From: Saccoglossus kowalevskii
Taxonomy: Eukaryota; Hemichordata; Enteropneusta; Harrimaniidae
Direction: 5' to 3'
Length of the DNA: 21,359 nucleotides
Assembly (NCBI RefSeq): GCF_000003605.2
Contig: NW_003159205.1
Span: 1 to 21,359 of the forward strand
Shown here: positions 1-9,800 of the stretch, piece by piece
How the letters are laid out: the number at the start of each line of letters is the position of its first letter
How positions within the stretch are numbered: position 1 is the first letter of the stretch
Position numbers and translations under genes: made by a program
Notes under the pieces: generated by a model
Database searches by the model: none
What the model was told of the DNA's origin: nothing
Seen by the model: only the letters and a program-made list of their open reading frames with translations

Positions 1-92
1 GGGTTGCTTCAATACACTACCACTGTGGTTGCTTTAAATACACTAACACTATGGTTGCTTCAAATACACTACCGCTATGGTTGCGTCAAATA

Positions 93-1574
93 CACTACCA
101 CTTGGGTTGCTTCAAATACACTACCACTGTGGTTGTTTAAAATGCACTACCACTATGTTCGCTTCAAATACACTACCACTATGGTTGCTTCAAATACACT
201 ACCACTATGGTTGTTTCAAGTACATCACCACTATGGTTGCTTCAAATACACTACCACTATGGTTGTTTCAAATAAACTACCACTATGGTTGCTTCAAATA
301 CACTACCACCATGGTTGCTTCAAATACACTATCTCTATGGTTGCTTTAAATACACTACCACTATGGTTGCTGTAAATACACTACCACTATGGTTGCTTCA
401 AATACACTACCACTATTGTTGCTGTCAATGCACTACCACTATAGTTGCTTCAAATACACTACCACTATGGTTGTTTCAAATACACTACCACTATGGTTGC
501 TTCAAATACATGACCAATATGGTTGCTTCAAATACACAACCACTACGGTTGCTTCAAATACACTCTCTCTATGGTTGCTTCAAACACACTACCACTATGG
601 TTGCTGTAAATACACTACCATTATGGTTGCTTCAAATACACTACCACTGTGGTTACTTCAATTACACTGCCACTATGGTTGATGTAAATACACTACCACT
701 TGGATTGCTTCAAATACACTACCACTACGGTTGCTTCAAATACACTACCACTATGGTTGCTTCAAATAGACTACCACTTGGGTTGCTTCAAATACACTAC
801 CACTGTGGTTGTTTCAAATACACTACCACTCTTGTCGCTTCAAATACACTACCACTATGGTTGCTTCAAATACACTACCACTATGGTTGTGTCAAGTACA
901 TTACCACTATGGTTGCTTCAAATACACTACCACTATGGTTGTTTCAAATAAACTACCACTATTGTTGCTTCAAATACACTACCACCATGGTTGCTTCAAA
1001 TACACTATCTCTATGGTTGCTTTAAATACACTACCACTATGGTTGCTGTAAATACACTACCACTCTGGTTGATTCAAATATACTACCACTATGGTTGCTG
1101 TCAATGCACTACCACTATAGTTGCTTCAAATACACTACCACTATGGTTGTTTCAAATACACTACCACTATGGTTGCTTCAAATACATGACCCCTACGGTT
1201 GCTTCAAATACACAACCACTATGGTTGCTTCAAACACACTATCTCTATGGTTGCTTCAAACACACTTCCACTATGGTTGCTGTAAATACACTACCACTAT
1301 GGTTGCTTCATATAGACTACTACTTGGGTTGCTTCAAATACACTACCACTGTGGTTGCTTTAAATACACTACCACTATGGTTGCTTCAACTACACTAACA
1401 CTATGGTTGCTGTAAATACACTACCATTATGGTTGCTTCAAATACACTACCACTGTGGTTACTTCAATTGCACTGCCACTATGGTTGCTGTAAATACACT
1501 ACCACTTGGATTGCTTCAAATACACTACCACTACGGTTGCTTCAAATACACTACCACTATGGTTGCTTCAAATA
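93..1574. repeat. Higher-order repeat of 676 bp (26 monomers), second copy expanded by 5 monomers
   Basis: Diagnostic variants recur exactly 676 bp apart: CTTGGG at 102 and 778, ACTGTGG at about 127 and 803, a TTTCAAGTACAT monomer at about 214 and 890, the ACCACCATGG junction at about 306 and 982, GCTGTCAATGC at 421 and 1097, and CATGACC at 509 and 1185. Past the shared GCTGTAAAT monomer the spacing changes to 806 bp (597 to 1403, and TTGGATTGC at 700 to 1506). That is exactly five extra monomers, inserted around 1273-1402. The match shows that the unit of amplification here was a block of about 26 monomers, later altered by whole-monomer gain. Divergence between copies is visible but low. 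Confidence 0.85.
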
Positions 1575-2992
1575 CACTACCACTTGGGTTGCTTCAAATA
1601 CACTACCACTGTGGTTGCTTTAAATACACTAACACTATGGTTGCTTCAAATACACTACCACTATGGTTGCTTCAAATACACTACCACTATGGTTGCTTCA
1701 AATACACTACCACTGTGGTTGCTTCAAATACACTACCACTATGTTTGCTTCAAATACACTACCACTATGGTTGCTTCAAATACACTACCACTATGGTTGC
1801 TTCAAATACACTACCACTATGGTTGCTTCAAATACACTACCACTATGGTTGCTTCAAATACACTACCACTATGGTTGCTTCAAATACACTACCACTATGG
1901 TTGCTTCAAATACACTACCACTATGGTTGCTTTAAATACACTACCACTATGGTTGCTTCAAATACACTACCACTATGGGTTGCTTCAAATACACTACCAC
2001 TATGGTTGCTTCAAATACCCTTTCCACTATGGTTGCTTCAAATACACTAACACAATGGTTGCTGTAAATACACTACCATTATGGTTGCTTCAAATACACT
2101 ACCACTGTGGTTACTTCAATTACACTGCCACTATGGTTGCTGTAAATACACTACCACTTAGATTGCTTCAAATACACTACCACTACGGTTGCTTCAAATA
2201 CACTACCACTATGGTTGCTTCAAATAGACTACCACTTGGGTTGCTTCAAATACACTACCACTGTGGTTGCTTTAAATACACTACCACTTGGGTTGCGTCA
2301 AATACACTACCACTTGGGTTGCTTCAAATACACTACCACTGTGGTTGTTTCAAATACACTACCACTATGGTTGCTTCAAATTCACTACCACTATGGTTGT
2401 TTCAAGTACATTACCACTCTGGTTGCTTCATATACACTACCACTATGGTTGTTTCAAATAAACTACCACTATGGTTGCTTCAAATACACTACCACCATGG
2501 TTGCTTCAAATGCACTATCTCAATGGTTGTTTCAAATACACTACCACTATGATTGCTTCAAATACACTACCACTATGGTTGCTTCAAATACACTGCCACT
2601 ATGGTTGTTTCAAATACACAACCACTCTGGTTGCTTCAAATACACAACCACTATGGTTGCTTCAAATAGACTACCACTTGGGTTGCTTCAAATACACTAC
2701 CACTGTGGTTGCTGTAAATACACTACCACTATGGTTGCCTCAAATACACTAACACTGTGGTTGCTTTTCAAATACACTACCACTTGGGTTGCTTCAAATA
2801 CACTACCACTATGATTGCTTCAAATACACTACCACTATGGTTGCTTAAAATACACTAGCACTATAGTTGCTGAAAATACACTACCACTATGGTTGCTTCA
2901 AATACACTACCACTATGGTTGATTCAAATACACTACCACTATGGTTGCTTCAAATAGACTACCACTTGGGTTGCTTCAAATACACTACCACT

Positions 2993-3338
2993 GTGGTTGC
3001 TTTAAATACACTACCACTATGGTTGCTTCAAATACACTACCACTATGGTTGCTTCAAATACACTACCACTTGGGTTGCTTCAAATACACTACCACTGTGG
3101 TTACTTCAAATACACTACTACTATGGTCGCTTCAAATACACTACCACTATGGTTGCTTCAAATACACTACCACTATGGTTGTTTCAAGTACATTACTACT
3201 ATGGTTGCTTCAAATACACTACCACTATGGTTGTTTCAAATAAACTACCACTATTGTTGCTTCAAATACACTACCACCATGGTTGCTTCAAATACACTAT
3301 CTCTATGGTTGCTTTAAATACACTACCACTATGGTTGC
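2993..3338. repeat. Block duplicated at 12541-12886 (offset 9548 bp)
   Basis: The order of variant monomers from GTGGTTGCTTTAAAT at 2993, through CTTGGG, GTGGTTACTTC, ACTACTATGGTCGC, TTTCAAGTACAT and CTATTGTTGC, to CACTATCTCTATGG matches 12541-12886 at a constant offset of 9548 bp, with only scattered substitutions. The same variant order, less closely, also occurs around 5205-5360. This block belongs to the distal array flavour and indicates copying between array A and array D. Confidence 0.75.
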
Positions 3339-4140
3339 TGTAAATACACTACCACTCTGGTTGCTTCAAATACACTACCACTCTGGTTGCTCTCAATGCA
3401 CTACCACTATAGTTGCTTCAAATACACTACCACTATGGTTGTTGCAAATACACTACCACTATGGTTTCTTCAAATACATGACCCCTATGGTTGCTTCAAA
3501 TACACACAACCACTATGGTTGCTTCAAATACACTATCTCTATGGTTGCTTCAAACACACTTCCACTATGGTTGCTGTAAATACACTACCACTATGGTTGC
3601 TTCAAATACACTACCACTATGGTTGCTTCAAATAAACTACCACTGTGGTTGCTGTAAATACACTACCACTATGGTTGCTTCAAATACACTACTACTATGG
3701 TTGCTGTAAATACACTACCACTATGGTTGCTTCATATAGACTACCACTTGGGTTGCTTCAAATACACTACCACTGTGGTTGCTTGAAATACACTACCACT
3801 ATGGTTGCTTCAACTACACTAACACAATGGTTGCTGTAAATACACTACCATTATGGTTGCTTCAAATACACTACCACTGTGGTTACTTCAATTACACTGC
3901 CACTATGGTTGCTGTAAATACACTACCACTTAGATTGCTTCAAATACACTACCACCATGGTTGCTTCAAATGCACTATCTCTATGGTTGTTTCAAATACA
4001 CTACCACTATGATTGCTTCAAATGCACTATCTCTATGGTTGTTTCAAATACACTACCACTATGGTTGTTTCAAATACACAACCACTCTGGTTGCTTCAAA
4101 TACACTTCCACTATGGTTGCTTCAAATAGACTACCACTTG

Positions 4141-4810
4141 GGTTGCTTCAAATACACTACCACTGTGGTTGCTGTAAATACACTACCACTATGGTTGCCT
4201 CAAATACACTAACACTGTGGTTGCTTCAAATACACTACCACTTGGGTTGCTTCAAATACACTACCACTATGATTGCTTCAAATACACTACCACTATGGTT
4301 GCTTCAAATACACTAGCACTATGGTTGCTGAAAATACACTACCACTATGGTTGCTTCAAATACACTCCCACTATGGTTGCTTCAAATGCACTATCTCTAT
4401 GGTTGCTTCAAATACACTACCACTATGGTTGCTGAAAATACACCACCAGTATGGTTGCTTCAAATACACTACCACTATGGTTGCTTCAAATGCACTATCT
4501 CTATGGTTGCTTCAAATACACTACCACTATGGTTGCTGAAAATACACCACCAGTATGGTTGCTTCAAATACACTACCGCTATGGTTGCTTCAAATACACT
4601 ACCACTATGGTTGCTTCAAATAGACTACCACTTGGGTTGCTTCAAATACACTACCACTGTGGTTGCTGTAAATACACTACCACCATGGTTGCCTCAAATA
4701 CACTACCACTGTGGTTGCTTCAAATACACTACCACTTGGGTTGCTTCAAATACACTACCACTATGATTGCTTCAAATACACTACCACTATGGTTGCTTCA
4801 AATACACTAC
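4141..4810. repeat. 670-bp block, nearly identical to 17597-18266
   Basis: At a constant offset of 13456 bp this stretch matches 17597-18266 monomer by monomer. It includes rare variants such as GCTGAAAATACACC with CACCAGTATGG, and GGTTGCCTC. The only difference I noticed by eye is a C in place of an A near 17638. Inside the block a 104-bp, four-monomer segment is duplicated (starts about 4347 and 4451, and about 17803 and 17907). Related blocks at 13.8-14.3 kb and 16.3-16.8 kb carry that segment only once. Similarity is lost after 4810, where CCAGTATGG faces AACGCTATGG. Confidence 0.85.
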
Positions 4811-4972
4811 CAGTATGGTTGCTTCAAATACACTACCACTATGGTTGCTTCAAATACACTACCACTATGGTTGCTTCAAATACACTACCACTATGGTTGC
4901 TTCAAATACACTACCACTATGGTTGCTTCAAATACACTACCACTATGGTTGCTTCAAATACACTACCACTAT

Positions 4973-5790
4973 GGTTGCTGTAAATGCACTACCACTACGG
5001 TTGCTTCAAATACACTACCACTATGGTTGCTGTAAATACACTACCACTATGGTTGCTTCAAATACACTACTACTATGGTTGCTGTAAATACACTACCTCT
5101 ATGGTCGCTTCAAATACACTACCACTATGGTTGATTCAAATACACTACCACTATGGTTGCTTCAAATAGACTACCACTTGGGTTGCTTCAAATACACTAC
5201 CACTGTGGTTGCTTTAAATACACTACCACTATGGTTGCTTCAAATACACTACCACTATGGTTGCTTCAAATACACTACCACTTGGGTTGCTTCAAATACA
5301 CTACCACTGTGGTTACTTCAAATACACTACTACTATGGTCGCTTCAAATACACTACCACTATGGTTGCTTCAAATACACTACCACTATGGTTGCTGTAAA
5401 TGCACTACCACTACGGTTGCTTCAAATACGCTACCACTATGGTTGCTGTAAATACACTACCACTATGGTTGCTTCAAATACACTACTACTATGGTTGCTG
5501 TAAATACACTACCTCTATGGTCGCTTCAAATACACTACCACTATGGTTGATTCAAATACACTACCACTATGGTTGCTTCAAATAGACTACCACTTGGGTT
5601 GCTTCAAATACACTACCACTGTGGTTGCTTTAAATACACTACCACTATGGTTGCTTCAAATACACTACCACTATGGTTGCTTCAAATACACTACCACTTG
5701 GGTTGCTTCAAATACACTACCACTGCGGTTACTTCAAATACACTACTACTATGGTCGCTTCAAATACACTACCACAATGGTTGCTTCAAA
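4973..5790. repeat. Two tandem copies of a 416-bp higher-order repeat (16 monomers)
   Basis: Copy 1 is about 4973-5388 and copy 2 about 5389-5790. The marker GCTGTAAATGCAC followed by ACTACGG sits at 4977 and 5393. TACCTCTATGGTCGC, GGTTGATTC, TAGACT-CTTGGG and GGTTACTTC then follow in the same order, each 416 bp apart. Small private changes separate the copies: ATACGC at about 5427, GCGGTTAC at 5725 and CACAATGG at about 5773. Six to seven perfect or nearly perfect monomers lie immediately upstream (4791-4972). Confidence 0.85.
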
Positions 5791-7100
5791 TACACTACCA
5801 CTATGGTTGTTTCAAGTACATTACCACTGTGGTTGCTGTAAATACACTACCACTATGGTTGCTTCAAATACACTACTACTATGGTTGCTGTAAATACACT
5901 ACCACTATGGTTGCTTCATATAGACTACCACTTGGGTTGCTTCAAATACACTACCACTGTGGTTGCTTTAAATACACTACCACTATGGTTGCTTCAACTA
6001 CACTAACACAATGGTTGCTGTAAAATACACTACCATTATGGTTGCTTCAAATACACTACCACTGTGGTTACTTCAATTACACTGCCACTATGGTTGCTGT
6101 AAATACACTACCACTTAGATTGCTTCAAATACACTACCACTACGGTTGCTTCAATACACTACCACTATGGTTGCTTCAAATACACTACCACTATGGTTGC
6201 TGTCAATACACTACCACTGTGGTTGCTTCAAATACACTACCGCTATGGTTGCTTCAAATACACTACCACTGTGGTTGCTTCAAATACACTACCAGTAAGG
6301 TTGCTTCAAATACACTACCACTATGGTTGCTGTCAATACACTACCACTATAGTTGCTTCAAATACACTACCACTATGGTTGCTGTAAAGACACTACCACT
6401 ATGGTTGCTTCAAATACACTACCACTATGGTTGCTGTAAATACACTGCCACTGTGGTTGCTTCAAATACACTACAACTATGGTTTCTGTCAATACACTAC
6501 CACTATGGTTGCTGTAAATACACTACCACTATGGTTGATTCAAATACACTACCACTATGGTTGCTGTAAATACACTACCACTGTGGTTGCTTCAAATACA
6601 CTACCACTATGGTTGCTTCAAATACACTACTACAATGGTTGCTTCAAATACACTACTACTATGGTTGCTTCAAATACACTACCACTATGGTTGCTGTAAA
6701 TACACTAGCACTGTGGTTGCTTCAAATACACTACCACTATGGTTGCTGTAAATACACTACCACTATGGTTGCTTCAAATACACTACCACTACGGTGGCTG
6801 TAAATACACTACCATTATCGTTGCTTCAAATACACTACCTCTGTGGTTGCTTCAAATACACTATCACTATGGTTGCTGTAAATACACTACCACTTGAATT
6901 GCTTCAAATACACTACCACTGTGGTTGCTTCAAATACACTACCACTGTGGTTGCTTCAAATACACTATATCTGTGGTTGCTTCAAATACACTACCACTAT
7001 GGTTGCTGTAAATACACTACCACTATGGTTGCTTCAAATACACTACCACTATGGTTGCTTCAAATACACTACCACTATGGTTGCTTCAATACACACTACC

Positions 7101-7432
7101 GCAAAATGCACATAATTGAACGGAGCAATGTGAAATTCAGTTCTCGCATAATAAGTGTTGCTGAGTGATTTTCTCCTTAAATGAGATTACATTAACATAT
7201 GCATGTTTTAACTTAATACTATTTTGACAATGCTATCATGGTATAAGGGCTAGTCAACGTAAACATTTGATGCTTAATTTCTCATCTATAGTGCGATTTG
7301 ATTGCAGCCTTCGCGACATTTTACGAGTTTTGCATTGACATACTCATTCATTACACATAAAATAATGATTAGTGAAATAATTGTAATACAATAATACAAT
7401 AATGGTGAAAAAAAAAATAGTGGGTAGAAAAA
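7101..7432. repeat. Island 1: non-26-bp spacer, 332 bp
   Basis: This AT-rich segment has no similarity to the 26-bp monomer. It starts GCAAAATGCACATAATTG and ends in an A-rich tail followed by TAGTGGGTAGAAAAA, after which the array resumes at GTTGCTTC. Visible structures are a 5-bp stem AACAT/ATGTT around ATGC (7194-7207), a 5-bp stem ATTGT/ACAAT (7380-7392), and short ACAATAAT repeats just downstream. A TCGCGA hexamer sits near 7312. There is no coding frame of note, no Pol III box match I could see, and no target-site duplication. It carries the GAACGG, GCTATC and GTGAAATAATT variants and a tail of ten consecutive A, most like island 4. Its function and origin are not recognised. Confidence 0.92.
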
Positions 7433-8363
7433 GTTGCTTCAAATACACTACCACTATGGTTGCTGTCAATGCACTACCAATGTGGTTGCTTCAAATACAC
7501 TACCGCTATGGTTGCTTCAAATACACTACCACTGTGGTTGCTTCAAATACACTACCAGTATGGTTGCTTCAAATACACTACCACTATGGTTGCTGTCAAT
7601 ACACTACCACTATAGTTGCTTCAAATACACTACCACTATGGTTGCTGTAAAGACACTACCACTATGGTTGCTTCAAATATACTACCACTATGGTTGCTTT
7701 AAATACACTGCCACTGTGGTTGCTTCAAATACACTACAACTATGGTTTCTGTCAATACACTATCACTATGGTTGCTGTAAATACACTACCACTATGGTTG
7801 ATTCAAATACACTACCACTATGGTTGCTGTAAATACACTACCACTGTGGTTGCTTCAAATACACTACCACTATGGTTGCTTCAAATACACTACTACAATG
7901 GTTGCTTCAAATACACTACTACTATGGTTGCTTCAAATACACTACCACTATGGTTGCTGTAAATACACTAGCACTGTGGTTGCTTCAAATACACTACCAC
8001 TATGGTTGCTGTAAATACACTACCACTATGGTTGCTTCAAATACACTACCACTACGGTGGCTGTAAATACACTACCATTATCGTTGCTTCAAATACACTA
8101 CCTCTGTGGTTGCTTCAAATACACTATCACTATGGTTGCTGTAAATACACTACCACTTGAATTGCTTCAAATACACTACCACTGTGGTTGCTTCAAATAC
8201 ACTACCACTGTGGTTGCTTCAAATACACTATATCTGTGGTTGCTTCAAATACACTACCACTATGGTTGCTGTAAATACACTACCACTATGGTTGCTTCAA
8301 ATACACTACCACTATGGTTGCTTCAAATACACTACCACTATGGTTGCTTCAAAACACACTACC
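7433..8363. repeat. 26-bp satellite array B (island-proximal flavour)
   Basis: About 36 monomers form the array half of the second composite repeat. It begins in mid-monomer at GTTGCTTC directly after the A-rich island tail. The first units carry GCTGTCAATGC, CAATGTGG and ACCGCTATGG. It ends in the signature monomer TTCAAAACACACTACC, fused to GCAAAATGC of island 2. Differences from 6170-7100 and 8701-9634 are isolated substitutions, for example CAATATAC at about 7676 and CTATCACTATGG near 7760. Confidence 0.95.
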
Positions 8364-8700
8364 GCAAAATGCACATAATTGAACGGAGCAATGTGAAATT
8401 CAGTTCTCGCATAATAAGTGTTGCTGAGTGATTTTCTCCTTAAATGAGATTACATTAACATATGCATGTTTTAACTTAATACTATTTTGACAATGCTATC
8501 ATGGTATAAGGGCTAGTCAACGTAAACATTTGATGCTTAATTTCTCATCTATAGTGCGATTTGATTGCAGCCTTCGCGACATTTTACGAGTTTTGCATTG
8601 ACATACTCATTCATTACACATAAAATAATGATTAGTAAAGTAATTGTAATACAATAATACAATAATGGTGAAAACAAACAAAAAATAGTGGGTAGAAAAA
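8364..8700. repeat. Island 2: non-26-bp spacer, 337 bp
   Basis: This is nearly identical to island 1 over its first 270 bp. It differs near the right end, with GTAAAGTAATT in place of GTGAAATAATT and a tail broken up as GAAAACAAACAAAAAATAG. That right end is shared with island 3. A 62-codon minus-strand open frame (8549-8737) spans island and array and is rich in Leu, Ile and Val as expected from AT-rich DNA. I do not regard it as a gene because it starts in the satellite and its frame depends on the length-variable A-tract. Confidence 0.92.
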
Positions 8701-9607
8701 GTTGCTTCAAATACACTACCACTATGGTTGCTGTCAATACACTACCACTGTGGTTGCTTCAAATACACTACCGCTATGGTTGCTTCAAATACACTACCAC
8801 TGTGGTTGCTTCAAATACACTACCAGTATGGTTGCTTCAAATACACTACCACTATGGTTGCTGTCAATACACTACCACTATAGTTGCTTCAAATACACTA
8901 CCACTATGGTTGCTGTAAAGACACTACCACTATGGTTGCTTCAAATACACTACCACTATGGTTGCTGTAAATACACTGCCACTGTGGTTGCTTCAAATAC
9001 ACTACAACTATGATTTCTGTCAATACACTACCACTATGGTTGCTGTAAATACACTACCACTATGGTTGATTCAAATACACTACCACTATGGTTGCTGTAA
9101 ATACACTACCACTGTGGTTGCTTCAAATACACTACCACTATGGTTGCTTCAAATACACTACTACAATGGTTGCTTCAAATACACTACTACTATGGTTGCT
9201 TCAAATACACTACCACTATGGTTGCTGTAAATACACTAGCACTGTGGTTGCTTCAAATACACTACCACTATGGTTGCTGTAAATACACTACCACTATGGT
9301 TGCTTCAAATACACTACCACTACGGTGGCTGTAAATACACTACCATTATCGTTGCTTCAAATACACTACCTCTGTGGTTGCTTCAAATACACTATCACTA
9401 TGGTTGCTGTAAATACACTACCACTTGAATTGCTTCAAATACACTACCACTGTGGTTGCTTCAAATACACTACCACTGTGGTTGCTTCAAATACACTATA
9501 TCTGTGGTTGCTTCAAATACACTACCACTATGGTTGCTGTAAATACACTACCACTATGGTTGCTTCAAATACACTAACACTATGGTTGCTTCAAATACAC
9601 TACCACT

Positions 9608-9634
9608 ATGATTGCTTCAAAACACACTACCAAT
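9608..9634. repeat. Island-less junction: 27-bp monomer with the island left-edge signature
   Basis: The monomer ATGATTGCTTCAAAACACAC, continuing TACCAAT, is 27 bp long and is the only array-internal copy I found of TTCAAAACACACTACC. Elsewhere that string stands directly before GCAAAATGC at islands 2, 3, 4 and 5. TTC lies at 8348 before island 2 and at 9616 here, a distance of 1268 bp, exactly the composite repeat period. The monomer is therefore in the position where a third island would start, but ATGGTTGCTTC follows instead. It is either a pre-insertion (empty) site or the footprint of island loss. Confidence 0.8.
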
Positions 9635-9800
9635 ATGGTTGCTTCAAATACACTACCACTATGGTTGCTTCAAATACACTACCACTATGGTTGCTTCAAA
9701 TGCACAACCACTATGGTTGCTTCAAATACACTACCACTATGGTTGCTGTAAATGTACTACCATTATGGTTGCTTCAAATACACTACCACTGTGGTTGCTG

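Larger units (their letters stand above)
1..7100. repeat. 26-bp satellite array A (distal flavour, then island-proximal flavour)
   Basis: This is a head-to-tail array of about 273 copies of a 26-bp monomer, already in progress at base 1. The consensus is 10/26 G+C, has no CpG, and is C-rich over G on this strand (7 C to 3 G). Variant monomers recur in fixed order: GCTGTAAAT, GCTTTAAAT, GCTGTCAATGC, TAGACT, CTTGGG, ACTGTGG, GTTTCAAGTACAT. Blocks of these variants repeat at 676 bp (93-1300) and 416 bp (4973-5790). From about 6170 the variant set changes to the one that also follows every island. Six consecutive perfect monomers lie at 1767-1922, which suggests recent local homogenisation. Single-base indels (about 1978, 2764, 6024) shift the register. 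The array ends in a degenerate monomer reading CAATACACACTACC just before island 1. Open frames run through it on the plus strand but are treated here as incidental. Confidence 0.97.
6170..9634. repeat. Composite higher-order repeat: about 36 monomers plus one island, three copies (third without island)
   Basis: Copy 1 is 6170-7432 (1263 bp), copy 2 is 7433-8700 (1268 bp) and copy 3 is 8701-9634. The rare variant CTACGGTGGCTGTAAAT lies at about 6789, 8052 and 9320, that is 1263 and 1268 bp apart. The 5-bp excess is accounted for by the island's A-rich tail. Other matched markers are CTACAACTATG with TTTCTGTCAAT, CACTTGAATTGC and CACTATATCTGTGG. Copies 1 and 2 each end in an island. Copy 3 has the full array part but runs straight on into further monomers where the island should begin. 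Array and island were therefore amplified together as one unit. Confidence 0.9.

Noticed and set aside
1506-2552. 348-codon plus-strand open frame, and many others of 60-250 codons
   Set aside because: They are readings of the stop-free 26-bp monomer in arbitrary frames. They begin and end at variant monomers and show no non-repeat protein domain.
1-7100. CRISPR array
   Set aside because: The repeats are directly adjacent with no unique spacers, and the variants recur in ordered blocks. No cas-like gene is present.
7363-7372. Homeodomain-like TAATGATTAG site in the islands
   Set aside because: Such AT-rich motifs are expected by chance in a spacer of this composition, and there is no linked gene to regulate.
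7101-7432. Terminal inverted repeats (GCAAAA at the left edge, TTTTGC near 7328)
   Set aside because: The match is only six bases and the right partner lies about 100 bp inside the right edge, as expected by chance in AT-rich DNA.
7101-7432. tRNA-derived SINE, 5S or other Pol III gene in the island
   Set aside because: No A-box or B-box pair, cloverleaf or T-run terminator could be recognised by eye.
8549-8737. 62-codon minus-strand hydrophobic open frame in island 2
   Set aside because: It starts in satellite sequence, crosses the length-variable A-tract, and no equivalent open frame of this length appears in the other islands, which differ there by indels.
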